From: DATAUD01 sp036501665
Lineage (GTDB): Bacteria > Verrucomicrobiota > Verrucomicrobiia > Limisphaerales > Palsa-1400
DNA: 64,000 bases
Assembly: GCA_036501665.1 (NCBI GenBank)
Contig: DASXZW010000078.1
Coordinates: 1-64,000 of the forward strand
Direction: 5' to 3'
Below, one piece after another: positions 16,968-25,557 of this stretch. How positions within the stretch are numbered: position 1 is the stretch's first letter; the number at the start of each line of letters is the position of its first letter. Position numbers and translations under genes: made by a program. The notes under the pieces are model-generated. The model had not been told where the DNA came from and ran no database searches. It worked only from the letters and a program-made list of their open reading frames with translations.

Positions 16968-18196
16968 TTTTTCTTCACAACTTCTATCAGCAGCTCGCGA
17001 ATGCGGCGTTCATCGGAGGATTGGACTGTCAAGCGAAGACCGCCTGACGTCACTGACTCTCCCCGCTTCGGCACAACTTCAAATTCGCGAAGCGCCAACC
17101 CCGCCATTGTTTCAAATCCCTGGAATTCCGGGAGCGCCGGGTATTCGCGACGAAAATTATCCAGAAGGACTGAGCCACTCACGCGCCATTTGTTCTGCCC
17201 AATTTTTTCGAGTACCGCCCGATCGGGCGCGTGTTCGCCGCGAATATCTCCCAGCACTTCGGTCAAGATGTCTTCGATCGTGACAATTCCCGCTGTCCCG
17301 CCAAATTCATCCAATACGATGGCCAGCCCACGTTGCTGTTTTTGCAGGCTTTTCAACAATTGCAACAAGTTCATGCTCTCCGGCACAAATGAAGGAAACT
17401 CAATCGCCGTCGCAAGATCGACTTGCGGGTCCAGCAGCAAATCCCGCGTATTGAGCACGCCAACAATCGTATCGACAGAGTCGTCGTAAATCGGAAGCCT
17501 GCGATGTTTAAACCGGCGCGCGGCTTCAATCATTTCTGTCACCGAAAGCTCATCGGAGATGCAGGCCATTTGAGGCCGGGCCTTCATCACTTCGCCCGCG
17601 TGACGCCGATCTAAATTAATAATTTGCAGAATGATTTCCTTTTCCCCCGCGGCCAGCGCCCCTTGCTGATATGCCATTTCCAACAATTCCTGATACTCGG
17701 CATCGGAAAGTCCAGTCGGCGACTTTGCAGGAACCGGCGCGACTTTTCGCAGGCAAAAATTAGTCACCCATTGCGCAATCTGCCTCAACGGCATGCTCGC
17801 TTTCAGCAGAAACGCCATGACGGGAGCAACTCGTCTCGCCCAAAGTTCCGGAGCGCGAACAGCCAGGGTCTTTGGCGCGACCTCCCCGCCAAAAAGGATC
17901 AACATCAACAAACCGGCGAACACCATTCCGGCGGACCACTGCCTTTGAATCGCCAACCACAACGCAATCATGACAATGCCGGCGTTGGCAAAGCTGTTGC
18001 CAAGCGCGAGCGTTGCCAGCAAATCCTGCGGTTCGGCCAGAAGGCGGCTGATCAACGCGGTTTCTTTTGGGAAACGAGCCTCCAACTGGCGCAATTGCCA
18101 CTTCCCAAGAGAAAAGAGGGACGTCTCTGCCAACGCGAAGAAAAAACTGCCCCCGGCGAAAACAGCCAGAACAACCAATCCGATAGTCGGCGTCAT
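16964..18196 (-). CDS. CNNM/HlyC-CorC family transporter protein (first of three)
   Basis: The protein has 410 residues from the chosen ATG, which begins directly at the first membrane helix (TPTIGLVVLAVFAGGSFFFALAE). The frame stays open upstream. An ATG at 18289 would add 31 residues with a further hydrophobic stretch and is possible, but would leave only 35 bases to the divergent ABC permease gene. Domains in order are DUF21, a CBS pair (MKARPQMACISDELSV...; EFGGTAGIVTIEDILTEVLG) and CorC_HlyC (VSGSVLLDNFRREYP...). It ends VVKKK with its stop in the ATGA shared with the next paralogue. The predicted role is divalent-cation efflux or homeostasis. Confidence 0.87.
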   Translation of the reverse strand: MTPTIGLVVLAVFAGGSFFFALAETSLFSLGKWQLRQLEARFPKETALISRLLAEPQDLLATLALGNSFANAGIVMIALWLAIQRQWSAGMVFAGLLMLILFGGEVAPKTLAVRAPELWARRVAPVMAFLLKASMPLRQIAQWVTNFCLRKVAPVPAKSPTGLSDAEYQELLEMAYQQGALAAGEKEIILQIINLDRRHAGEVMKARPQMACISDELSVTEMIEAARRFKHRRLPIYDDSVDTIVGVLNTRDLLLDPQVDLATAIEFPSFVPESMNLLQLLKSLQKQQRGLAIVLDEFGGTAGIVTIEDILTEVLGDIRGEHAPDRAVLEKIGQNKWRVSGSVLLDNFRREYPALPEFQGFETMAGLALREFEVVPKRGESVTSGGLRLTVQSSDERRIRELLIEVVKKK

Positions 18197-18323
18197 CACG
18201 GCAAGACTGAAGCAAAACGCCAAAGGGCACGAGTCAAAAATGGTCGAAGCAATCGAGGCGAGTCCGCGAGGAGCAAGACTATTTGACATCAGCCGCTGCC
18301 GCCGCGAAAATCCAACTCGAGGC

Positions 18324-21209
18324 ATGACTTTTCTTCCCATTGTGGAGCGGGAGTTGCGCACGGCGTCCCGCCGGCGTTCCACATTTGGAATGCGCGTCAA
18401 AATCGCCGGCGCCGCCGCTCTTGGAGTTGCCGCCTGCGCGCTTGCCAATTTGATAGCGCCTTCAGTTACTTTCGGCCCAAGCCTGTTTTGGGGACTCTCC
18501 GGCCTCTGCATGGTTTATTGCCTATTCGCCGGCCGTTTCATGACGGCCGATTGTTTGAGCCAGGAGAAACGCGAAGGAACACTGGGCCTGCTCTTCCTGA
18601 CTGACTTGAACGGCTACGACATCGTTATGGGCAAATTGGCGGCGACCTCTTTGACCGGATTTTACGTGTTGATTGCGCTTCTTCCTTTCCTCGCTGTTCC
18701 CTTCCTGGCAGGCGGAATGACCAATGGCGAGATGTGGCGAATGGAGCTTGTTCTTGTCACCACATTTCTTTACTCGCTGGCGATCGGTCTCTTTGCTTCG
18801 TCCATTAGCCGCGAGCGGAGGAAAGCAATGGGAGCGAATCTGTTCTTGTTGGTGACTTTAACTGCGGGCCTGCCTGCCATCGCCGGAATTATCTTCATGG
18901 CGAACAATAAGCCGCCACTCCAGGAATTATTCTACTGTTGCCCCGTTTACGCCTTCATTCAATGCGCGGACAAGAGATTTACAGCGGCGCCCGGGAATTA
19001 CTGGTGGTCTCTTGCGACAACCATCGACATGACGGTGATCTTGACGCTCCTGGCATGTCACACCGCGCCTCGTTCCTGGAAGGACAAGTTCACTCAGAGG
19101 CCAATTCCGCAAAAGGCCAAACAACCTTCGCAATCGTCGCAGCAAGGCGCTGTGAATATCGCTCCCCTGTCCCGGCGTCGATTGCTGAATAACAATGCCT
19201 ACCTCTGGCTCGCTTCACGCCCGCAACGCAAAGTTTTCTATGTTTGGGCGCTCGTCGTTCTTGTCGGGTGTTGGTGGCTGCTCCCGTATTTTTTCTTTCC
19301 GAGCATTAAAGTGGACGCCGGTTACGCCTTGGCGGGAATGTTAAATCTGGCGCTCAAGCTCTGGATCACTGTCGAAGCCGGGCACCAGTTGGCAGAGGAC
19401 AAGAAATCCGGCGCATTTGAATTGCTGTTAACCACACCCATGACCATGCGCGATATCGTGCGCGGCCAATGGTTGTCGTTGCGACGCCAATTTCTCGGCC
19501 CACTTGCGACGGCAATCATTTTTGAATTGGTGCTGATGGCCGCGCTGCCTTACACGCGGTCCGAGAGTGTTCCTGCCCGGTTCATTTGGCCGGCCTTCAT
19601 TGTGATGCTTGTCGCAGACGTTATCACTCTCTGTTTGGCAGCCATGACCGCTGCGCTGACAGAAAAGAGTCACGATCTTGCCACGCTCAAAACCATGCTT
19701 TTTGTGCTGGTCACACCGTCCCTGCTTCTTTGTGTGGTTTTTACTGTCAACAAACTTTGGAGTCTTTTTTCCGTCAATAGCTCTTCCGAAGCCGATTGGA
19801 AATTTTATCTGACCTGGTGGTTTGGACTTGGTTTGTGGGCTGACTCTATCGTTTTTATCAAGGCGTACCGGCGGATGCAGGCCAGGTTTGCGCGGAATCT
19901 TCCCGAATCCGCCGCGCCTGTCGCGAAACCAGATTCAGTTGTGAAAGCGCAGAAATTAAGTCCTTCTCAATCTCGACCCCTTCCTCAAAAACTCCGCAGA
20001 ATTGGGGTTGCCTTCTCTGTTGTTGTCATCCTCGGCGTAATCGCAGTCATCAGCGCGATTAAAATGATGCACATGGACCTTCCAAAACCGATCATCGCTT
20101 CAATGATTCAGAGCAACGGGCCTGTCCGCATTTCCGCGTCACACGGTTTTCTCTCGATTTTGCCCAATGGCACACTCTGGCGTTGGGGACATGGTCAAGA
20201 CGTATCGCCGCCGGGGCAGGTCGGCACCAACAACGATTGGGTTCAAGCTTCAGTTCGCAACGACACAGCGGTCGCACTTCGCTCCAATGGAACACTTTGG
20301 GCATGGAATATCGACAATGAGGAACCGAAACAATTCGGCACGAGCCATGACTGGACGCAAGCCTCCGCAGGAAATAATACTTTTATCGCCATCAAAAGCG
20401 ACGGTTCCCTCTGGAATCTCGCCGATGTGGAATATGCGAAGAGAAACGCCCCCCTCACTGAACGCAAGCTCTTGCAAGTCGGGACAGACCGTGATTGGAA
20501 AGCTGTCTGCGCGCCGCTTTTTAGTTCGCGAACCGCGTTGCGTTCGGACGGAAGCCTTTGGATATGGGGCGGCGTCAACTATGTTTCATACGGCATGTGG
20601 TCCGGCACCAATTGCCCCGCGCCAATGCGCCTTTGCCGCGAAACCAACTTTGTTGGATTCTGCGATGGCATCGTTGGTGGTGTTCGGAATGGGTCGGGCC
20701 AGGTATGGGACCTTTCTCCGCTTCTCAAACGACCTGGCCCGGACGTTTCCATTTCTGTGCTGGCTCGCGAAGTTTCATCAAATACGACAAGCTCAGCCTT
20801 CGCCCTTAGTTTTGACAGCAATTGGACGATTGCGTTGTGCGAAACGCGTTCCGACGGCAGCCTGTGGGAAACTCCCACCTCCTGGAGAACCGTTTACGAA
20901 CCGAGCGGGCTTCCGGTTCGCGTAGGCGAAAGGTCCGACTGGGTTTCAGTCTGGGGAACACAAGATACTGCGGTTGCGCTGACGGCGGATGGAACGCTCT
21001 GGACATGGGGAAGCGATTACGGGCAGCCCGCCCACTACGAATTCGTTGAAAAACTCGAAACGATCCGGGAAGTGATCGCATCCGTGCTGGGGGCGCCACA
21101 ATCGTCAAGTATTTTAGCCATACACGAGATGTGCTTCCCCTACTATCCGCAGAAGACTCCGCGACCGTTGCTTCAAATGGTTTTTACGAATTCTCCGCCA
21201 AACAGATGA
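18324..21209 (+). CDS. ABC-2 type permease with C-terminal RCC1-like repeat domain
   Basis: This protein has 961 residues. The first ~560 form a double ABC-2 permease unit: FLPIVERELRTASRRR at the N-terminus, several membrane helices, ADCLSQEKREGTLGLLFLTDL, and a second half with EDKKSGAFELLLTTPMTMRDIV. Both halves carry the membrane-proximal E/K-R-x-G-T/A-x-x-L-L-L signature of ABC-2 transporters. A further helix lies at ~561-580 (VAFSVVVILGVIAVISAI). Residues ~596-940 are RCC1-like beta-propeller repeats, visible as LRSNGTLWAW, IKSDGSLWNL, LRSDGSLWIWG and LTADGTLWTWG. The propeller is predicted outside the membrane. No ATPase gene is adjacent, so a partner must be encoded elsewhere. The start was chosen at MTFLPIVERE. 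An upstream ATG would run antisense through the divergent gene. Confidence 0.83.
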   Translation: MTFLPIVERELRTASRRRSTFGMRVKIAGAAALGVAACALANLIAPSVTFGPSLFWGLSGLCMVYCLFAGRFMTADCLSQEKREGTLGLLFLTDLNGYDIVMGKLAATSLTGFYVLIALLPFLAVPFLAGGMTNGEMWRMELVLVTTFLYSLAIGLFASSISRERRKAMGANLFLLVTLTAGLPAIAGIIFMANNKPPLQELFYCCPVYAFIQCADKRFTAAPGNYWWSLATTIDMTVILTLLACHTAPRSWKDKFTQRPIPQKAKQPSQSSQQGAVNIAPLSRRRLLNNNAYLWLASRPQRKVFYVWALVVLVGCWWLLPYFFFPSIKVDAGYALAGMLNLALKLWITVEAGHQLAEDKKSGAFELLLTTPMTMRDIVRGQWLSLRRQFLGPLATAIIFELVLMAALPYTRSESVPARFIWPAFIVMLVADVITLCLAAMTAALTEKSHDLATLKTMLFVLVTPSLLLCVVFTVNKLWSLFSVNSSSEADWKFYLTWWFGLGLWADSIVFIKAYRRMQARFARNLPESAAPVAKPDSVVKAQKLSPSQSRPLPQKLRRIGVAFSVVVILGVIAVISAIKMMHMDLPKPIIASMIQSNGPVRISASHGFLSILPNGTLWRWGHGQDVSPPGQVGTNNDWVQASVRNDTAVALRSNGTLWAWNIDNEEPKQFGTSHDWTQASAGNNTFIAIKSDGSLWNLADVEYAKRNAPLTERKLLQVGTDRDWKAVCAPLFSSRTALRSDGSLWIWGGVNYVSYGMWSGTNCPAPMRLCRETNFVGFCDGIVGGVRNGSGQVWDLSPLLKRPGPDVSISVLAREVSSNTTSSAFALSFDSNWTIALCETRSDGSLWETPTSWRTVYEPSGLPVRVGERSDWVSVWGTQDTAVALTADGTLWTWGSDYGQPAHYEFVEKLETIREVIASVLGAPQSSSILAIHEMCFPYYPQKTPRPLLQMVFTNSPPNR

Positions 21210-21245
21210 CCCCTCGACTTAAACCGCGGATTTCAATAAGCTCGG

Positions 21246-21437
21246 ATGATGGAAAAAAAAATCAGGCGGATATTGCGAAAAATTCGCGACGTGCCGGGCC
21301 TGAGCGAAGACGAAAAACACCTCTTCGCGCGAAGCCTCGCGGCAACTCCAGACGAACGGTGGCGGATGCACGAGAACTTTCTCCGCTCGCACGGCTTATA
21401 CACGCTCTCCGAAAGGAAAAAATTCGGTTTCAAGTAG
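21246..21437 (+). CDS. Small helical protein paired with nucleotidyltransferase
   Basis: This 63-residue charged protein has no family I can name. It begins MMEKKIRRILRKI. Its C-terminal half (PDERWRMHENFLRSHGLYTLSERKKFGF) has the look of short proteins that precede nucleotidyltransferase genes in Verrucomicrobia and Planctomycetes. It lies 36 bases after the ABC permease gene. Its 3' part overlaps the next gene in another frame. Both frames look protein-like, so a real overlap is favoured over a sequencing frameshift, but this is uncertain. Confidence 0.55.
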   Translation: MMEKKIRRILRKIRDVPGLSEDEKHLFARSLAATPDERWRMHENFLRSHGLYTLSERKKFGFK

Positions 21438-21820
21438 CCGGGATGAGCGCAGCCATTCTCCAAGGCTGCCCGGCGACCACGCTGGATACCGATTTGTGGA
21501 TCGACCTTCCGCCTCGCCAATACATGCGCGTTCTTCGTCTCTGCGAGACGCTTGGCGCGACCGTCAGGGCCAACACCGTTGTGGAACTCAGCGACGGATC
21601 TGCGATAAATTTTCTTTATCGAGTTGACGGTCTGCTTGGCTTCGTCCGCGAATTTCGCCATGCCCGCCGCGTCAAATGGCTGGGAACGACCGTGGCAGTG
21701 CTTCCTTTGGCGCGAATTATCGCAAGCAAGAAAGCCGTTGGCCGTCCAAAAGACCTTGCGCATATTCCGCTGTTGGAACAAACGATCAAACTCAGAAAAT
21801 TCGGCGGTTCCGAATCGTGA
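21359..21820 (+). CDS. Nucleotidyltransferase-fold protein
   Basis: The fold is that of minimal nucleotidyltransferases: helix LARLIHALRKEKIRFQVAG, then the G-S/A motif MSAAILQGCPATTLDTDLWIDL with the DxD metal pair. It ends with LPLARIIASKKAVGRPKDLAHI, the conserved KxxxxRPKDxxHI helix. Homologues include MNT-like antitoxins and uncharacterised adenylyltransferases. The family helix starts before the first ATG (21443), so I chose GTG 21359 in frame. This makes a 79-base out-of-frame overlap with the small upstream gene. Starting at 21443 would remove the first conserved helix. Translational coupling with the small protein is likely. Confidence 0.62.
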   Translation: MADARELSPLARLIHALRKEKIRFQVAGMSAAILQGCPATTLDTDLWIDLPPRQYMRVLRLCETLGATVRANTVVELSDGSAINFLYRVDGLLGFVREFRHARRVKWLGTTVAVLPLARIIASKKAVGRPKDLAHIPLLEQTIKLRKFGGSES

Positions 21821-21861
21821 ATTAACGACCCGCAAGGAGCATTGGAATTAGGCCGCACTCA

Positions 21862-22524
21862 TCAGTTCTTCGGAGGAATTCCAAAATGCGCGGCGTGACT
21901 TGCATAACCGGCGGCATCGTCAAGCATCGCATCGATTGCGGCGGCGATCGGCGATGCTTTGGCCAATCCCGAAAACACAGCACGGTCTCCAATATTGCTA
22001 GTCAATACGAATGTTGGACGTTGCGTTACTTGCAACGCATGAAAGTCAGCCGTCGAAGCTCGGACCCGTTTTTCAATCTCTGGAGACTCCGCTTTGGCCA
22101 GCAGCTTCCTGGCGTTAAGCCCCGCGGCCTTTGCTGCGATCTCTGGCGTAATTTTTGGAGAAAGGATTTTTTGGCCGTCCCGCAGAGCGGCGCTCGCAAT
22201 GGTCAATCGGACGCGGTCATCCGTCACGCCAAAATCTTTCGCCGCCTCGGCAACGGTATTTGGAAGAAGATATTCATCATTGCCATGCTCGTACCACCCG
22301 CTGTTCAGGGTGAACGGGGAACGAGTAATCATCCCGCTGCGGCGATAAAACCATTCCAACTGCGCTTTGGAAGTCGGAAGCGCGGCCTTGTCGAGCAACG
22401 CGATTTGCCAGCTAAATTCCACAGGTTTGCCCGCATAGCGTTCTTTCAATTCTTTCCACGCCGGCTCTGCCCAGTAACACCATGACGAGGTGACGTCCAA
22501 AAAATAAATTACTTTGACGTTCAT
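21862..22524 (-). CDS. DsbA/FrnE-family oxidoreductase-like protein with a single active-site cysteine
   Basis: This thioredoxin-fold protein has 220 residues and no signal peptide, hence is cytoplasmic. It begins MNVKVIYFLDVTSSWCYWAEPAW. The active site reads C-Y-W-A (Cys16), so the second Cys of CxxC is missing, as in isomerase-like or glutathione-dependent DsbA relatives. The inserted helical domain (residues ~65-150) and the closing strand RPTFVLTSNIGDRAVFSG with the cis-Pro fit the fold. I chose the ATG at 22524 because the frame upstream has no family character. It lies downstream of the phosphatase and marR genes and may share their transcript. Confidence 0.78.
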   Translation of the reverse strand: MNVKVIYFLDVTSSWCYWAEPAWKELKERYAGKPVEFSWQIALLDKAALPTSKAQLEWFYRRSGMITRSPFTLNSGWYEHGNDEYLLPNTVAEAAKDFGVTDDRVRLTIASAALRDGQKILSPKITPEIAAKAAGLNARKLLAKAESPEIEKRVRASTADFHALQVTQRPTFVLTSNIGDRAVFSGLAKASPIAAAIDAMLDDAAGYASHAAHFGIPPKN

Positions 22525-22638
22525 GGGTTGCGAGTTTACCGCCGGCGCAATCCCCCGGCAATTATTTTGCTCCCTGCAAAATCGAATGTTCGATGTAATG
22601 TTCCCAGAGCATTCACACAATCATCGCAGGAGAGGGAT

Positions 22639-23100
22639 TTATCTTCTCTCAAGTTGAGTTTCAATAAAACGTCTCCAAACCTCGTCCGGCTCCCAAATCG
22701 CGCGCAAATCACGCTCTGCTTCAGTTCGGGAAACATTTTTAAGCAATACGCGGTATAGGAAAACAAACGCCGAGACGCGCATATTGGCCGCGCAGTGAAC
22801 AAACACGCGGCGACCTTCAAAAGCTTTCATAAGACCGCAAAAAGCATTGAAATTATCCGAAGTGGGAGCTTTGAAATTCACAGGCACATGCGCGTAAGAC
22901 ATGCCAAGGGCCGTAACAATGCTCCCCTCATTGGCAAGCGCATTGTCAGAAATTGGAAGCGCAAGATTTATAACGGCATCGAAACCAGCCTCGCGGATTA
23001 CTGAAAACTGATTTTCGGTCGGTTGACCCGCAGTTCCAAGTTTATCGCCGATAACCCGGAACGCTCGGATCTCTGTCAACGCTGACGGCAAAGTATTCAT
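22639..23100 (-). CDS. Cytoplasmic protein-tyrosine-phosphatase-like protein (short P-loop)
   Basis: The protein has 153 residues. The fold pattern is GTAGQPTENQFSVIREAGFDAVINL, then a strand with VPVNF, and the P-loop VHCAANMRVSAF. The Cys-to-Arg spacing is CX4R, one residue shorter than canonical CX5R. I recall this HCAANxRxS form from a bacterial subfamily related to the DSP/Blh group, so it may be native and not damaged, though catalysis is not assured. It sits 20 bases after marR, likely in the same operon. It is the second phosphatase-type protein in the window; unlike the one at 9646 it has no signal peptide. Confidence 0.75.
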   Translation of the reverse strand: MNTLPSALTEIRAFRVIGDKLGTAGQPTENQFSVIREAGFDAVINLALPISDNALANEGSIVTALGMSYAHVPVNFKAPTSDNFNAFCGLMKAFEGRRVFVHCAANMRVSAFVFLYRVLLKNVSRTEAERDLRAIWEPDEVWRRFIETQLERR

Positions 23101-23120
23101 TCTTGAAATGCGATGAGAAA

Positions 23121-23549
23121 CTATTCATCCCCATTGTCAAGCCGCCCGAGCAACTGGCTGATTTCCGGCCCGATTCGTCCCAATTGTTCATGATGCACCG
23201 CCGCAAGCTGCCGAAGGATTTTCTCGCCGCGCGCTGTCAATTGAACAAGGACCCGCCGCCGATCCTCCGCCGCGGCCGCGCGCGCCACTAATTCCTCCGC
23301 TGCAAGGCGATCAACCAAACCGACTGCACTGTGATGGCGAAGTTGCAACCGCTCCGCCAGTTCACCCACGGTCACATGGTCACGGCGGGGAAATCCCTTG
23401 ATGGCAAGCAATGCCTGATACTGCTGTGGCGTCACACCCGCCGAGCCTGCCGCTTCATCGCTAAAATGAATGAACCGGCGCAGCGCGTAACGAAACGCCG
23501 CCAGCGTCTCAAACTGTGATTTGTCAAGTCGCCGGGAGTTTATCGCCAC
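23121..23549 (-). CDS. MarR-family transcriptional regulator
   Basis: This 142-residue winged-helix protein has helix VTPQQYQALLAIKGF, recognition region VTVGELAERLQLRHHSAVGLVDRLAAEELV, and the wing RAAAAEDRRRVLVQLTARGEKIL with the conserved DRR. MarR dimers bind short palindromes and release on small-molecule or redox signals. The divergent spacer to the ClC gene has a perfect 7-7-7 inverted repeat on the ClC -10 box, a natural operator. It therefore probably represses the ClC gene and itself. The phosphatase and DsbA-like genes follow downstream. Confidence 0.9.
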   Translation of the reverse strand: MAINSRRLDKSQFETLAAFRYALRRFIHFSDEAAGSAGVTPQQYQALLAIKGFPRRDHVTVGELAERLQLRHHSAVGLVDRLAAEELVARAAAAEDRRRVLVQLTARGEKILRQLAAVHHEQLGRIGPEISQLLGRLDNGDE

Positions 23550-23588
23550 TCGGCGGCTTCGTCCTCTTTCACCCGAACTTTTGGCTGT

Positions 23589-23615
23589 TTGACTTATATC
23601 TCAATACGATATAAT
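23589..23615 (+). promoter_or_regulatory. clC promoter with overlapping MarR-type operator
   Basis: The -35 box is TTGACT (23589-23594) and the -10 box is a perfect TATAAT (23610-23615), with a short 15-base spacer. A perfect inverted repeat, TTATATC (23594-23600) and GATATAA (23608-23614) separated by 7 bases, covers the spacer and -10. A bound MarR dimer would occlude polymerase. The sub-optimal spacer fits a regulated promoter. Confidence 0.6.
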
Positions 23616-23628
23616 CTGCGCCTTGTTA

Positions 23629-25452
23629 ATGCAAACTGAAATGGCAATTCCCACAGTCCAAACAGTCAAATCAACCCCGCACCACGCGGGAATCGGCGAA
23701 GATCGCCTGGCGGATTTTAGCACCGACCGTCGGGTGCTCCTATTGTCTGTCATGGCGGTGTTGATTGGCGCGATTGGTTCTGTCGTCGCTTACGCCTTGA
23801 TTTGGCTGATCGCGGCAATCACGAACCTTTCTTTTTACGGAAAACTTTCCGCCGGCCCATCGGTGCCGCAGGGAAACCATCTCGGTTTGTGGGTTATTTT
23901 GATTCCCGTGGTTGGAGCGCTCGCGATTGGTCTCATGGCGCGATATGGCTCGGAAAAAATTCGCGGTCACGGCATACCAGAAGCGCTTGAGGCCATTCTC
24001 CTGGGTCGCAGCCGAATTGATCTCAAAGTCGCCCTGCTCAAGCCCCTCTCCGCCGCAATATCCATCGGCACGGGCGGCCCTTTCGGCGCGGAAGGGCCAA
24101 TTATTATGACAGGCGGCGCCTTCGGATCGATCTTCGCCCAGCAATTTCAATTGAGCGCCGCAGAACGCAAAACCTTGCTGGTCGCGGGCGCTGCCGCTGG
24201 CATGTCCGCGGTGTTCGCGACGCCAGTGGCGGCGGTCTTGCTGGCGGTGGAACTCTTGCTGTTCGAGTGGAAACCGCGAAGCTTCATTCCCGTTGCGGTG
24301 GCTTCGATAGTGGCGTCCGTCCTTCGCGTTCCCCTGCTCGGCGCAGGACCGATTTTCGCCATCACTCCACACGCGCCCGTTACTGGCGCGGAATTGGCAG
24401 TGGCAGCCGGGCTTGGTATCGTAGTTGGTTTTGGTTCCGGCTTGTTGACAATTCTTGTTTACGCTTGCGAAGACATTTTCCAAAAATTTCCCATTCACTG
24501 GATGTGGTGGCCGGCAATTGGCGCGATCTTTATCGGCGTCGGCGGATACTTTGAGCCACGCGTGCTAGGAGTCGGTTACAATACAATTCATAGTTTGCTG
24601 CGCGGCGAATTGATTGGCGCGATGGTCATCGGTTTGCTCATCGCAAAGGCCCTTGTTTGGTCAATCGCTCTGGGATCGGGTACCTCCGGGGGTGTGTTGG
24701 CGCCATTGCTGATCATGGGCGGCGCGATGGGCGCTTTCGCTGCGTCGTGGATTCCTGTTGGCGATGCTGGAATGTGGGCACTCGTGGGAATGTCAGCGAT
24801 GATGGGTGGCACCATGAGATCTCCGCTCACCGCGATGGTTTTTGCCGTTGAACTGACACGAGACTTCAATCTTTTTCCCGCGTTGCTGGTTGGATCCGTA
24901 GCCGCTCTCCTCGTGACAGTGCTGATCATGCGCCGCTCGATCCTCACTGAAAAACTCGCGCGTCGCGGCCACCACATCACCCGCGAATATAGCATTGATC
25001 CGTTCGAGTTGGCGCGCGTGGGTGATGTCATGGATCAAGTCATTCCTTCCGTTCCCGCGACGATGAAATTTTCCGAGTTATCCGACCGCATTGCTCGCGG
25101 CGATTCCGAATTGAGCCGACGCCAGGCAACGTTAATCATGGATGAACAGAATCGTCTTGTCGGAATCATCACGCGGGGCGACATCGTTCGCGCATTTCGC
25201 AAACAAAAAGGTGAAATGACCGTGGCCGACGCCGGCAGTAAAAACCTCGTCGTCGCGTATGCTGACGAACCGCTCTACGTCGCCCTTAGCAAGATGCTGG
25301 ATCGCGACGTCGGACGGTTGCCCGTTGTGAAACGCGAAAACCCGGCTCACGTGGTCGGCTATCTCGGGCGCGCCGCGATCCTTTCAGCGCGAATGAAACT
25401 TTACGAAGAGGAAAATCTCCGTCAGCGCACATGGTCTGAAGGCGCGACTTGA
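23629..25452 (+). CDS. ClC-family chloride channel/antiporter with C-terminal CBS pair
   Basis: The protein is ~607 residues. It has about 18 helical segments with the ClC ion-path motifs GHGIPEALEAI (~112), GTGGPFGAEGP (~147; GxEGP with the gating Glu) and GTSGGVLAPLLIMGGAMGA (~345). Residues ~455-600 hold two CBS domains (VMDQVIPSVPATMKF...RLVGIITRGDIVRAF; VVAYADEPLYVALSKML...VGYLGRAAIL), which usually bind adenine nucleotides and tune gating. The family moves Cl-/H+ or F-/H+ at the inner membrane. ATG 23629 was chosen; ATG 23641 is also possible, and a TTG at 23623 is too close to the -10 box. It is divergent from marR and likely MarR-controlled. Confidence 0.93.
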   Translation: MQTEMAIPTVQTVKSTPHHAGIGEDRLADFSTDRRVLLLSVMAVLIGAIGSVVAYALIWLIAAITNLSFYGKLSAGPSVPQGNHLGLWVILIPVVGALAIGLMARYGSEKIRGHGIPEALEAILLGRSRIDLKVALLKPLSAAISIGTGGPFGAEGPIIMTGGAFGSIFAQQFQLSAAERKTLLVAGAAAGMSAVFATPVAAVLLAVELLLFEWKPRSFIPVAVASIVASVLRVPLLGAGPIFAITPHAPVTGAELAVAAGLGIVVGFGSGLLTILVYACEDIFQKFPIHWMWWPAIGAIFIGVGGYFEPRVLGVGYNTIHSLLRGELIGAMVIGLLIAKALVWSIALGSGTSGGVLAPLLIMGGAMGAFAASWIPVGDAGMWALVGMSAMMGGTMRSPLTAMVFAVELTRDFNLFPALLVGSVAALLVTVLIMRRSILTEKLARRGHHITREYSIDPFELARVGDVMDQVIPSVPATMKFSELSDRIARGDSELSRRQATLIMDEQNRLVGIITRGDIVRAFRKQKGEMTVADAGSKNLVVAYADEPLYVALSKMLDRDVGRLPVVKRENPAHVVGYLGRAAILSARMKLYEEENLRQRTWSEGAT

Positions 25453-25557
25453 TCCAGGATTGAATATTTTGGCCGTTCGGGAGTCGGAATATTGATTGGA
25501 CACCACGCGAAGCAAAAGGTTTACTCGTGGTTCAATCACGACACATTTTTTTGACAC

